Of a stretch of DNA of 52,961 bases, positions 24,700 through 33,804 are shown piece by piece. The stretch comes from an uncultured Bacteroidota bacterium (GTDB taxonomy: Bacteria > Bacteroidota > Bacteroidia > Flavobacteriales_D > Crocinitomicaceae). The DNA lies in contig CALCCB010000052.1 of the NCBI GenBank assembly GCA_937899625.1, positions 1 to 52,961 on the forward strand, read 5' to 3'. Position 1 is the first letter of the stretch, and every line of letters begins with the position of its first letter. Below the pieces are notes generated by a model. It had not been told where the DNA came from. It ran no database searches and saw only the letters and a list, made by a program, of their open reading frames with translations. Both the position numbers and the translations under genes were made by a program.

Positions 24700-26669
24700 T
24701 ATTCGATATAAATAACCCTTCCATTGAGATAGTCAACGCTGTAGTCAAAGAACAGCGATTTACTCTGACCTGAATTTAGCAGTAATCGCCAGGTCAGTAT
24801 ACCTGTTTTATCGTCAAGACTCGCTTCATTATAATCTCCTCTCTTTATTTTAATATCTGCATCTGTTGAGATAGGGAACTGATCTTTGATCAACAATGGG
24901 ATTGCAGCTCCACCATTGTTTCTGATCTTAATTTCCCAACCTACTTCAAATTTTCTTCTGTTTCCAATAATCTTGTTGGATGATTTTTCCTGAATTCTAA
25001 CTCTTTCGATCTGAACTTTACTGTCTTTCCCTAAAGAGAAGGTCAAAGTATCTTTCGTAGAGTTGATATCTACATATGTCTTACCAATAAAGGTTCCGTC
25101 AAAATACAAGTTTGATTCACCACTAAGAAGATTCAGCTTTTCCCATCCTGTAACCTGAGCAGTTAAGAATACCGAAGGATCCAGTTTAGGAGCTGCATGA
25201 TATTCGTAACTGGCAGGGAGAATATGATCATTGATATGTACCCTGTGATCAGCTCCGTCAGATGGAATGGTGAATTTCGTTTCAATCACAAATTCAACTC
25301 TAAGATCTTTTTGAATAACGGTTGTGGCCGCATTGTTTGACCAAGTGTAAGAGGCTCCTGCTGCAGCACGAGAATCATCATAATCATACATCATCTGAGA
25401 CTTATCTTTCTTGCGTCGACTTCCTCTTGTGCTCATCATTTCAACAGATACAGCATCAATGCTTTTCGATTCCAGACGGCTAACAGAGCCTGATGTCACC
25501 TGAACTTCCTGAAGTTCCATTTTTTGAGGCTTTAGAAAGAACTTAAGGTATGGAGAGGAGATTTGCAATTGCTTGGTGTCGTACCCAATGAAAGTTGCAT
25601 TCACCCATTTTTCTCCTTTAGGTACTGTAATTTCAAATTTACCGTCAAAGTCAGTCATCGTTCCTTGATTTGGATAAGAAGGGAAATTGATCTTGGCAAA
25701 GGCCAGTGGCTCACCTGTTGAAGCATCAATAACCTCGCCTCTCAATTTTTCACCCGAATAATCATAGGTTGGAACTTGTCTTTGTCCAACCTGACGTTGT
25801 TGCGGATAGTTATTGTAATGAATGTACCATGGATTTAGTTTCGGCTCTGCCGAATTTTCATAAGGATCATTGGTGGATAAAACTAGATCGATGTTCTTCC
25901 ACTCGATGCCGGTTGTTTGGCTCACTAAGGCTTTAGATTCGAGACGGACAGGCTTACCAATTCCCTCACTTCTCATGTCATAGTAGGGCTTCCAGGAAGC
26001 ATTTGGAGAAATGTATGAAAAGAAAAATTCTCCCTTTGTAGGTTTTGGTGCATCAACCTCTACGATAACTTCGGTATAATTAAGCACTGGCTTACTTCGT
26101 TGTGCGTAGATCTCTTGTTCGATACGATTGATCTCTTTATCAATGCCTTCCAATTCACTTTTTATTGCACTTTGTCTGGCAGTGATCTCAGTTAGTTTGG
26201 TATGCATAAACGCATAGGCCTCTTTGAGCTCAGTGACTTTCAATCCCTGATCATTTCCTTTAAGGTCTCTGTTCTTAAGTAAAAGGTCTTTGTCGTAACT
26301 CAAAATATTAAACTCATCCCTAAGGATCAGATCTTTTGCTTCGAGTTTTTCTTTTTGCTTGTTCAGCTCATTAAGTTCTGCATTACTGATCTTAAGATCT
26401 TCATAGTTTTTTCTGGTTCTTACAGAGAGTATGGTAAGTTCCCCCTTTGCTTTCACTTGAACCGAGTTTGGATCGACGAAATCTGTCAATTTTGTAAAAA
26501 CCAGTTCCTGACGTCCGGCTTTGAGCTCGCTACTTTTGTAGTGCTCGATCTGAGCTCCTGAAAAGAAAACGGTAACCTTCTTGATCTCTGAATCAAGATT
26601 TACTTCCTTTTGTGCAAAAATTGACAAAGTGGAAAGAAGGAAAATGACAATTGAATAGTGTGTTTTCAT
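24699..26669 (-). CDS. MuiA family (DUF4139) exported protein with inserted carboxypeptidase-regulatory domain
   Basis: A protein of about 656 residues related to 'mucoidy inhibitor A'. After a signal peptide there is an N-terminal DUF4140 region (about residues 20-115), a coiled-coil stretch (about 80-180), and a DUF4139 beta region in the C-terminal half. Between these a carboxypeptidase-regulatory-like domain (about 295-375, with EVIDASTGEPLAFAKI) and a Ser/Lys/Asp-rich low-complexity linker are inserted. The function of the family is unknown; an envelope role is inferred from export. The ATG at 26669 is chosen over 26702 because it begins the signal peptide and the longer form would run into the upstream terminator. 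Confidence 0.83.
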   Translation of the reverse strand: MKTHYSIVIFLLSTLSIFAQKEVNLDSEIKKVTVFFSGAQIEHYKSSELKAGRQELVFTKLTDFVDPNSVQVKAKGELTILSVRTRKNYEDLKISNAELNELNKQKEKLEAKDLILRDEFNILSYDKDLLLKNRDLKGNDQGLKVTELKEAYAFMHTKLTEITARQSAIKSELEGIDKEINRIEQEIYAQRSKPVLNYTEVIVEVDAPKPTKGEFFFSYISPNASWKPYYDMRSEGIGKPVRLESKALVSQTTGIEWKNIDLVLSTNDPYENSAEPKLNPWYIHYNNYPQQRQVGQRQVPTYDYSGEKLRGEVIDASTGEPLAFAKINFPSYPNQGTMTDFDGKFEITVPKGEKWVNATFIGYDTKQLQISSPYLKFFLKPQKMELQEVQVTSGSVSRLESKSIDAVSVEMMSTRGSRRKKDKSQMMYDYDDSRAAAGASYTWSNNAATTVIQKDLRVEFVIETKFTIPSDGADHRVHINDHILPASYEYHAAPKLDPSVFLTAQVTGWEKLNLLSGESNLYFDGTFIGKTYVDINSTKDTLTFSLGKDSKVQIERVRIQEKSSNKIIGNRRKFEVGWEIKIRNNGGAAIPLLIKDQFPISTDADIKIKRGDYNEASLDDKTGILTWRLLLNSGQSKSLFFDYSVDYLNGRVIYIE

Positions 26670-26689
26670 AAGTTGATTTTTTAGTAACA

Positions 26690-26716
26690 AAAAACACCAC
26701 ATGTAGTGGTGTTTTT
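26690..26716 (-). terminator. Terminator of the TPR-PD40 gene
   Basis: A perfect 11-bp stem (26690-26700 with 26706-26716) closes a five-base loop, with T runs on either strand. On the minus strand it follows the stop of the gene at 26757 and precedes the MuiA-like gene. Confidence 0.88.
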
Positions 26717-26756
26717 CAGATGCATATACAATGAAATTTTCACAAAGTTCATGCGA

Positions 26757-28133
26757 TTATTTTTTCGATGCAGCAGGAATTGACCAACCTGTCATATCCA
26801 ATTGATACATATCCATACTTGCCTTTTGTCCAATTAACTCAATGCCAGTCATGACTGCTTTGTTCATTTTTGGGTAATACTTAAAATGAATATCATTGTT
26901 AACACTATTCACCATTCCTCCAAGATTTATTGGTTCTCCCCATTGGCCTCCGCCCATGTTTTCAACCACGTACACATCAAGTCCTCCCATTCCTTCTAAA
27001 CCATCTGAGGAATAGAATAGGAAACGCCCATCTCCTGAAATAAAAGGTGTAGTTTCATAACCAGTGGTATTAACTCCCATCGGAAGGGCTTTTGGTTCAC
27101 CCCATTTCTTTCCAACTTTTTCAACTATATAAATATCAACAGAACTTTTATTTCCTTTTCGGTCTGAAGCAAAATACATAGTGTTACCATCATCTGTCAT
27201 GGTTGCACTTCCATCAAAGAAAGTTGAGTTCAACAACTTATTGGAGATTCTTTTTGGAGTAGACCAAGTTCCTTTACTTGTCATTTCCACCTCAAAAATA
27301 TCAGAACCCTTTGTCGTTTTTTTCTTGTCAAGCGCTTCCGTATTTACCGTTAACAAAGCACGCATCCCATCAGGAGAAATGTAAGTTAGGGCATCAAATC
27401 CTTCAGAATTTAATCTTCCCAATTCATTGGTAAGACTATCCCAGTCGTTAATTTCATCATTCCAAACGGCATGATAGATGTCTTCGAAGAAGTTCTGATC
27501 TTCAGGATTCATATTACCACCTTTCGTATCACTTCTTCGTGAAGCGAAGTAGATCTCCTTCCCGTCATTTGTGAAAATCGGTAGATAATCATCATAACCT
27601 GAGTTGATCACATCCGACATTCTTTCTCTTTTTGGTTTGGCACCCGAAGCCAATTCAGCCTGTGCGAATCTGGCCTGTTTAATTCGTAATTCAATGAACA
27701 ATTCCTTAGCTCTCGCTCCTGACATTGACTTCTTGGCATTTTCATAGTTTATGATTGCTGAATCCAGAATACCCAAGCGATGCTGTGATCTAGCAAGAAC
27801 TTCATATGCCTCCTTGTCAACGTCATCTTTACTTAAAGCAACTGCTTCATAAGCGTATTTTAATGCATACCCGTAATTCGTTTGTGCATAATGACACTGA
27901 GCGATCCAATAAGGTGCTTTAGAAGAATTAGGATCCTTAACCGCTGCAGATCTGAATTCTTGCAGAGCATCTCTAACTTTTCCCTGAAGGAAAAGTGTTT
28001 TTCCCTTATCGATCATTAACAGTGCGGAGGCCCTGTCCGTTAAATTAGTCGTGCTGTCAGGAGGAGTTGAACCGTTAGCGAATGTTAATGTGCTAATGAA
28101 CAAAAAGCTCAAAATGATAATGGTTGAACGCAT
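26757..28133 (-). CDS. Exported TPR and PD40 beta-propeller protein
   Basis: A protein of about 458 residues. A signal peptide is followed by three or four TPR-like helix pairs (about residues 40-160) and a WD40-like PD40 propeller (about 190-430) with repeats such as IYFASRR, MYFASDRKG and FLFYSSDG. PorE and other T9SS-associated proteins join TPR, PD40 and an OmpA domain, but this one ends right after the propeller with no OmpA domain. It may be a periplasmic scaffold. The ATG at 28133 starts the signal peptide and is preferred to the open codon at 28172. Confidence 0.8.
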   Translation of the reverse strand: MRSTIIILSFLFISTLTFANGSTPPDSTTNLTDRASALLMIDKGKTLFLQGKVRDALQEFRSAAVKDPNSSKAPYWIAQCHYAQTNYGYALKYAYEAVALSKDDVDKEAYEVLARSQHRLGILDSAIINYENAKKSMSGARAKELFIELRIKQARFAQAELASGAKPKRERMSDVINSGYDDYLPIFTNDGKEIYFASRRSDTKGGNMNPEDQNFFEDIYHAVWNDEINDWDSLTNELGRLNSEGFDALTYISPDGMRALLTVNTEALDKKKTTKGSDIFEVEMTSKGTWSTPKRISNKLLNSTFFDGSATMTDDGNTMYFASDRKGNKSSVDIYIVEKVGKKWGEPKALPMGVNTTGYETTPFISGDGRFLFYSSDGLEGMGGLDVYVVENMGGGQWGEPINLGGMVNSVNNDIHFKYYPKMNKAVMTGIELIGQKASMDMYQLDMTGWSIPAASKK

Positions 28134-28221
28134 AGATCGTCGTTGTTGAATTGCAGATACAAAAGAAAGCAATTTTTCCTTGTTCTTAAAATTAAATGAG
28201 TGAAAACCTTTTACTTCCTCT

Positions 28222-29052
28222 TTAAATTTTTCGAGTTGATTTTTTTAGATCGACAAGGTCATGCATCGCAAGCGTTGCAGCTACTATTGCAAGGATTGGA
28301 GCGCAAGCTGCACTTATCCAAAGGATCAACTGAACGATATACGAACTTAAGCCGGTGAGAAAGCCATCAGAAAAATGTTCTCCCGAGAATAAGATGCTAA
28401 TATTAACCGGGACAAGGATCATCAATGAATAGATCATTCCTATTCCAACGACGAGTCCTCTGTGTTGTCTCATAAATACGATACTCTCTTCTACATTGAG
28501 ATCCATGCGCTCGTTCACATAATCAAGAAAGCTAAACCCGTAGTAAAAGAATCCGATGATGAAAGTCAAATAAAATATCGGCGATGAGGTCGGGTCTTCC
28601 CAGCCAAAATAAGAAATGAGATAAATGATCGTGAAAAAGAAATAATGCCAGAGAATGTTCCTGAAGGCTATTCTCATCCCTCGTATGATATCCTTCATCA
28701 ACTGTTTCAAGTCAAAGGGATAGGTTTTCCCTGTTAAGATCTTTTCGCATTTCATGCTTAGATAGGACAATAATGGCGAAAGAATAATTACGACGAGATA
28801 CTTCGCAAATTTCATCAATGTCAAGCCGATCGTTATTTCAATTAACATTCGGATGAGGCTCCATACAATTCCATTCATGGAGTCTGCTTCGATCTCGGTT
28901 TGTCGCTCTTGTAAATGATTGCCCAACTTATAAAGGATGAGCATCAATATAGCAGGAGGGATAAAAAACCAGTACAATTTATGCGTTCGTATAAAACGAA
29001 TGGCTTTAACATATGCTTTAAGGCCAAGAATAAGATCTTTTAAGAAGCGCAT
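28222..29052 (-). CDS. EI24-domain (CysZ-like) membrane protein
   Basis: A protein of about 276 residues with an N-terminal GLKAYVKAIRFI amphipathic segment and four or more hydrophobic helices, matching the EI24 domain of the CysZ/etoposide-induced 2.4 family. CysZ moves sulfate in proteobacteria; the substrate in Bacteroidetes is unknown. Two Met codons are close together (29058 and 29052); the second fits the usual MRFLKD start. It is divergent from purB with only 84 bp between them. Confidence 0.8.
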   Translation of the reverse strand: MRFLKDLILGLKAYVKAIRFIRTHKLYWFFIPPAILMLILYKLGNHLQERQTEIEADSMNGIVWSLIRMLIEITIGLTLMKFAKYLVVIILSPLLSYLSMKCEKILTGKTYPFDLKQLMKDIIRGMRIAFRNILWHYFFFTIIYLISYFGWEDPTSSPIFYLTFIIGFFYYGFSFLDYVNERMDLNVEESIVFMRQHRGLVVGIGMIYSLMILVPVNISILFSGEHFSDGFLTGLSSYIVQLILWISAACAPILAIVAATLAMHDLVDLKKSTRKI

Positions 29053-29080
29053 GATCAAAATTAATCAAACTCATTTGTTC

Positions 29081-29111
29081 TTCGGGGCAATCGAGGGATT
29101 TCTTATCTTTG
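29081..29111 (+). promoter_or_regulatory. Promoter of purB
   Basis: TTCG (29081-29084), a 19-bp spacer and a perfect TATCTTTG (29104-29111) precede the purB ATG by 25 bp, in the pattern of the Bacteroidetes primary promoter. Confidence 0.6.
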
Positions 29112-29136
29112 ACCCTTGATTTTTCAATTTTTGTAA

Positions 29137-30492
29137 ATGTCATTGAGTCCATTAACAGCAATTTCTCCCATAGACGGAAGATACAACAGTAGAACAGTAG
29201 AACTGCAGAAATACTTCTCAGAATTTGGGTTGATCAGATACAGGGTGATCGTTGAGATCGAGTATTTCATTTCTCTATGCGAAAATAAAGTTGGACCATT
29301 AAATGATTTTCCTTTGGAGAAGATCGTTGGGATTCGAAAAATAGGCGATGATTTTTCAGAAGATGATGCACTGAGGATCAAAGAAATTGAAAAAACGACG
29401 AATCATGATGTCAAGGCAGTGGAGTATTTTCTAAAAGAAGAAATGACAAAACTGGGCTTGGAAAAGTATCTTGAATTTATCCATTTCGGCTTAACTTCTC
29501 AGGATATTAATAATACTTCAGTTCCTCTTTCATTGAAAGAAGCAATTAGTGAAGTTTACATACCACAACTTGAACAATTGATCGGTAAGCTTGAAGAAAT
29601 GAAGCATGACTGGAAGGAAATCCCGATGTTGGCCAGAACACATGGTCAACCGGCTTCTCCAACGAGATTGGGGAAGGAGATCCAGGTGTTTTCGGAGCGT
29701 CTTTCTATTCAGTTAAATCAGTTAAAGAACATTCCGTACTCTGCGAAATTTGGTGGCGCAACAGGAAACTTCAATGCTCATTTTGTTGCTTTCCCAGAAA
29801 TTGATTGGGTGGCTTTTGCGAATCGCTTTGTGAATGACCAGTTGGGATTAAACAGAAGTCAAACGACTACCCAGATCGAACATTACGATAATCTGGCTGC
29901 TCTTTTTGACTGTTTGAAAAGAATAAACACGATCATTCTTGATCTGGACAGAGATATGTGGACGTATATCTCCATGGACTACTTTAAGCAGCGTCTAAAA
30001 GAAGGAGAAGTAGGATCTTCTGCAATGCCTCATAAAGTGAATCCTATCGATTTCGAAAATTCTGAAGGGAATATTGGAGTGGCGAATGCTTTATATGAAC
30101 ACCTTGCAGCGAAGCTTCCGGTGTCGAGATTACAGCGAGATCTAACTGATTCAACAGTATTAAGGGTTGTGGGCACTCCAATTGCTCATTCAATGATTGC
30201 GATGAAAGCTACCATGACGGGATTGAGTAAGTTATTATTGAACGAATCTGAATTTCAAGTCGATCTTGAAAATAACTGGGCGGTAGTCGCCGAAGCAATT
30301 CAGACCATCTTAAGAAGAGAGGGTTTCCCGAAACCTTATGAAGCGCTAAAAGGACTGACAAGAAAAAATGAAAAGGTTTCTATGCAGTCGGTACACGCAT
30401 TTATTGATACATTAGACGTCTCAGAAAGTTTGAAATCTGAATTAAAAAGAATAACTCCGCAGAATTACACCGGAGTACAATTAGTAAAGTAA
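29137..30492 (+). CDS. purB: Adenylosuccinate lyase
   Basis: A 451-residue lyase of the fumarase/aspartase superfamily. It acts twice in purine synthesis, splitting SAICAR and adenylosuccinate to release fumarate. The signature SSAMPHKVNPIDFENSEG (about residues 290-307), with its flexible Ser loop, is complete. The RTHGQPASPTRLGKE region (about 167-181) holds the catalytic His. The start SPLTAISPIDGRY is typical of the PurB type found in Bacteroidetes and enterobacteria. It is followed after 18 bp by an unknown exported protein. Confidence 0.96.
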   Translation: MSLSPLTAISPIDGRYNSRTVELQKYFSEFGLIRYRVIVEIEYFISLCENKVGPLNDFPLEKIVGIRKIGDDFSEDDALRIKEIEKTTNHDVKAVEYFLKEEMTKLGLEKYLEFIHFGLTSQDINNTSVPLSLKEAISEVYIPQLEQLIGKLEEMKHDWKEIPMLARTHGQPASPTRLGKEIQVFSERLSIQLNQLKNIPYSAKFGGATGNFNAHFVAFPEIDWVAFANRFVNDQLGLNRSQTTTQIEHYDNLAALFDCLKRINTIILDLDRDMWTYISMDYFKQRLKEGEVGSSAMPHKVNPIDFENSEGNIGVANALYEHLAAKLPVSRLQRDLTDSTVLRVVGTPIAHSMIAMKATMTGLSKLLLNESEFQVDLENNWAVVAEAIQTILRREGFPKPYEALKGLTRKNEKVSMQSVHAFIDTLDVSESLKSELKRITPQNYTGVQLVK

Positions 30493-30510
30493 CCAATAAC
30501 TACTATTATA

Positions 30511-32097
30511 ATGTTGAAACAAACCCTTACATTTTTTGCATTGACGGCTGTCTCTCTGCAAATGTTCATGGCTCAGTCCTACTCAATAAAGTGGGGTGAT
30601 CTGGAAAAGAGATCTGCTCGAATGGTGAGTATCCTTCCTAAATCAGGAGCTGATTTCTATGCCTTAAGATATTCCGGAGGAATGTTCGGATCGTACAAAT
30701 TTTCAATGCACGATAATTTTAAAATTACGGCTACTGGAAAGATCGAAATGATGGCAGATGGGAGCATGGCCAATTTCGAAACAGCGAGAGTTATTGGAGG
30801 GAAATTATATGTGTTTCTTACAGACAAAAAGGAAGGAAAGAATAGCATCTTCATGCAGGAGTATGCAAACGATATGACGCCTAAAGGAACAGCAAAAAAA
30901 TTGGCATCATTTGATTTAGAAAAAAATAGATCAAGAGGTTTCTTTGATGTGATCAATTCGAGATCGAAGGAATTTTTTGGTGTGATCTGGGAAATTCCAG
31001 GTAAGAAAGAAGAAAAAGATCTTTACGGTTTCAAAATCTTCGATGATGAAATGAATGAGGTTTCAGATGGAGAATATAAGCTTCCTTTTGAAGGGAAATT
31101 GTCAACCATTCATCAGCATTACCTGTCAAACACAGGAGATTATTTCATCTCTGTGATGGAATATGAGGAAGGGGATAAGAAGTTGTTCAAATCATATGTG
31201 AATTACAAAGCAACTCACATTTTACAGATTACGCCGGAAGGGATCGAAGAATTTGCGATCAATCTCGAAGGGAAGAGAGTAGAGGCAATGACAATGAATT
31301 CTGACAATGACAGAGTCATGACTTTGACTGGGATCTATGGTGATCAGGGTAAGGCAGGTGTTTCTGGATTGTTCTATATGAGAGCAGATTTCGCCAAGCA
31401 AGAAGTGATCGATGAAGGATTCTCTAAGTTTGGAAAGGACTTCATTACTCAGGGATGGTCAGATCGTCAGAAAGAGAAAGCAGATAAGAAGTCGGCGAAA
31501 GGCAAAGGAGACCCACAGTTGTACAACTACGTAATGAGACAGACGGAAGTACTAAAAGACGGAAGTATCGTTGGATCACTTGAGCAATATTATGTGGTAG
31601 TAACTACGTATACTGATCCTAAAACAGGGGCCACAAGAACGACTTATACGTATTACTACAATGACATCGTAGCGTTTAAAGTAAACAAGGATGGTGATTT
31701 CGACTGGTTGAAGAAGATCAATAAGTATCAGGTTTCTACAAATGATGGAGGTCCTTTTAGCTCTTATGCACGATTCGTCGACAATGGTAAGCTTTGTTTC
31801 ATTTTCAATGATAACGTGAAGAATTACGATGAGACTGCAGGTAAATTCATTAAGCCTGCTTCAGGTAAATCAGTGTCTCCAGCTAACTTTGGAAAGAAAA
31901 AGAATGTTGTTGCGATCGTAGAGATCGATCTTGAATCAGGAGATGAATCGCGTAAGACATTCTTCGATAGAAAAGAGATCACTGCTGTTGCTGTGCCGAA
32001 GGAGTTCGTGATCGATTACTCTACCAATGAGATGTTATTGTATGCAGTATACGGTAAGAAAGAAAAATTTGGTTTGATGAGTCTTGATATGGATTGA
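30511..32097 (+). CDS. Exported protein of unknown function
   Basis: A 528-residue protein with a signal peptide (about residues 1-21, ending in MAQ). It is rich in beta strands and Gly/Asp turns, with repeating segments that read like irregular propeller blades, and a Lys-rich insertion near residues 325-335. I do not recognise a family. It has no T9SS sorting domain and no lipobox, so a periplasmic location is likely. It starts 18 bp after purB and ends in a shared bidirectional terminator with lnt. Confidence 0.7.
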   Translation: MLKQTLTFFALTAVSLQMFMAQSYSIKWGDLEKRSARMVSILPKSGADFYALRYSGGMFGSYKFSMHDNFKITATGKIEMMADGSMANFETARVIGGKLYVFLTDKKEGKNSIFMQEYANDMTPKGTAKKLASFDLEKNRSRGFFDVINSRSKEFFGVIWEIPGKKEEKDLYGFKIFDDEMNEVSDGEYKLPFEGKLSTIHQHYLSNTGDYFISVMEYEEGDKKLFKSYVNYKATHILQITPEGIEEFAINLEGKRVEAMTMNSDNDRVMTLTGIYGDQGKAGVSGLFYMRADFAKQEVIDEGFSKFGKDFITQGWSDRQKEKADKKSAKGKGDPQLYNYVMRQTEVLKDGSIVGSLEQYYVVVTTYTDPKTGATRTTYTYYYNDIVAFKVNKDGDFDWLKKINKYQVSTNDGGPFSSYARFVDNGKLCFIFNDNVKNYDETAGKFIKPASGKSVSPANFGKKKNVVAIVEIDLESGDESRKTFFDRKEITAVAVPKEFVIDYSTNEMLLYAVYGKKEKFGLMSLDMD

Positions 32098-32113
32098 TTC
32101 TAATCAACAAAAC

Positions 32114-32139
32114 AAAAGGCCGGGAGATTCCGGCCTTTT
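32114..32139. terminator. Bidirectional terminator between the exported-protein gene and lnt
   Basis: A perfect 10-bp stem (AAAAGGCCGG at 32114-32123 with CCGGCCTTTT at 32130-32139) and a six-base loop, with T runs on both strands, sits between two convergent genes. It is adjacent to the lnt stop codon. Confidence 0.93.
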
Positions 32140-33744
32140 TTATTTTATAAAGTTCTTTTTGAAGTACCTGACAAATGTTAGTAACAGTAACAGAACAGAA
32201 ACGAAGAGGAAAGATCTTCCCATGACGTCACCATATGTACTGTAGAATGTGAGCTCCTTGTTGTTTTGGACCTGTCCTTTGATCACTGCTGGTTCCCACC
32301 ATTTCGTTTGCTGAAGCACATCTCCTCTCTGATTGATGATGCAGCTGATACCCGTGTTAGCTGAGCGCGAAACATATCTTCTCGATTCGATCGCTCTCAA
32401 TCTCGAAAAACTCATGTGTTGCTTATATCCCGGTGTATCTTTCCACCAACCATCATTGGTGATCACAAAAACGGCTTCAGCACCTTTTCGGCATTGAACA
32501 GATAACATTTCTCCCCAAATGGATTCATAGCAGATCATTGGAGCGATCGTCGTTTGATTAGAAGTAAAAACCTTAGGCTCTTTTTCAATTCCCAATGACC
32601 CAGAAGTACCTCCATTATCAATGGAAAGATCTTCAAGAAAAGGAAGGTAGTGTGAAAATGGAATGATCTCTACTCCCGGTACTAAAAGAGATTTATGGAT
32701 ATAAGACAATTCATTCTTTTCATCAACCAGCATTGAAGTATTGTAGTATTCAACGAATCCTGGTCCGTCCATTATTGGTCTAGAAGCCCTTGAATTTTTC
32801 TGCTCGAAAACTTTGGCCGTTGAAGCACCTGTCAATAGCGTTGGTACTTTCCAGTTTTTCTTTCGATCGATGAGGTATCTGATATAATCGATCACTGGTG
32901 CGTCCTCCTCATAGAAACCCCTACTGATAGCAGTCTCCGGAGCGACAACGATATCGGTCAGAGAATCGATCATTGGATTTGCGAGATCACAAAGTTTTTT
33001 TAATTGAACATGGACTGGATCACTAAATTTTTCATTGTAGGGATCAATATTCGGTTGGATCAACACGACGTTCATAGGATCCTTTTTTTCTTCGTAGCTA
33101 TTGTAGGAAATGAGTGACCCCAAAATAGGTATGAATAGTATTGCGAAAAGCACAATATACAGTGGGGTCTGAATCCGTTTGGATTCTCCTTTGAAATACA
33201 CGTTAGAAACGATCCGAAAAACCATTAGGTTCACGAGGATCACCCAGAATGTTCCTCCAAGAACACCCGTGTAGCTGTACCATTGTACCCAGGATGGGAG
33301 AATGGAAAAGAAATTTCCAAAATGGATCCAAGGCCACGAAAGCTCCCATTGGTAATGGATGTACTCAAAAGCGATCCAGAAAAAAAATAAAGACAAATAC
33401 CCCTCTTTTTTGCCGACAAATTTTTTTGTCCAGTGAAAAAACTGAAAGATCGTTGCCATGAAGATCGTGTTGAAGACAAAAGCCAGAATTGCACCTAAAG
33501 GACTTGCGAACCACACCCACCATGTTGTACCAATGTTGAAAATGAAAAAGGTGATCAGTGCATTGGTGAATACTTTTCTAGACCTGTAGTTTTTTGTAGA
33601 GATCGTTTCTTCAACCAGCAATAGGGGAACCCAGGCAACAAAGACAATTGGAGTGATACTTCCTGTATAAGGAAAAGCAATAACCATCAGGAGCCCTGAG
33701 AGTAAGCTCAATAACAATCTGCGATTTTTACTCAATTCTATCAT
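32140..33744 (-). CDS. lnt: Apolipoprotein N-acyltransferase
   Basis: A 534-residue inner-membrane enzyme that adds the third acyl chain to lipoproteins. About six to eight membrane helices (residues 8-215) precede a periplasmic nitrilase domain whose catalytic triad is visible as Glu in VAPETA (about residue 270), Lys in IHKSLLVPG (about 335) and Cys in MICYESIWGE (about 387). A final membrane helix follows. Its -7 element sits four bases from the ATG. Lipoproteins such as the DUF4920 protein in this window would be its substrates. Confidence 0.94.
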   Translation of the reverse strand: MIELSKNRRLLLSLLSGLLMVIAFPYTGSITPIVFVAWVPLLLVEETISTKNYRSRKVFTNALITFFIFNIGTTWWVWFASPLGAILAFVFNTIFMATIFQFFHWTKKFVGKKEGYLSLFFFWIAFEYIHYQWELSWPWIHFGNFFSILPSWVQWYSYTGVLGGTFWVILVNLMVFRIVSNVYFKGESKRIQTPLYIVLFAILFIPILGSLISYNSYEEKKDPMNVVLIQPNIDPYNEKFSDPVHVQLKKLCDLANPMIDSLTDIVVAPETAISRGFYEEDAPVIDYIRYLIDRKKNWKVPTLLTGASTAKVFEQKNSRASRPIMDGPGFVEYYNTSMLVDEKNELSYIHKSLLVPGVEIIPFSHYLPFLEDLSIDNGGTSGSLGIEKEPKVFTSNQTTIAPMICYESIWGEMLSVQCRKGAEAVFVITNDGWWKDTPGYKQHMSFSRLRAIESRRYVSRSANTGISCIINQRGDVLQQTKWWEPAVIKGQVQNNKELTFYSTYGDVMGRSFLFVSVLLLLLTFVRYFKKNFIK

Positions 33745-33748
33745 GGAC

Positions 33749-33756
33749 CAAAGGTA
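33749..33756 (-). promoter_or_regulatory. -7 element of lnt, 4 bases from the ATG
   Basis: On the minus strand a perfect TACCTTTG is followed by GTCC and the start codon at 33744. The next in-frame Met is some 20 codons on, inside the first membrane helix, so a leaderless message is likely. Confidence 0.5.
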
Positions 33757-33763
33757 AAAGAAA

Positions 33764-33784
33764 AAGGCCGGATAAACCGGCCTT
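33764..33784 (-). terminator. Terminator of the OmpA-family gene
   Basis: An 8-bp stem (AAGGCCGG at 33764-33771 with CCGGCCTT at 33777-33784) is followed on the minus strand by TTTTTCTTTT. It lies 20 bp past the stop of the gene at 33805. Confidence 0.9.
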
Positions 33785-33804
33785 CTATCTGATCTTGCAA
33801 TCTG

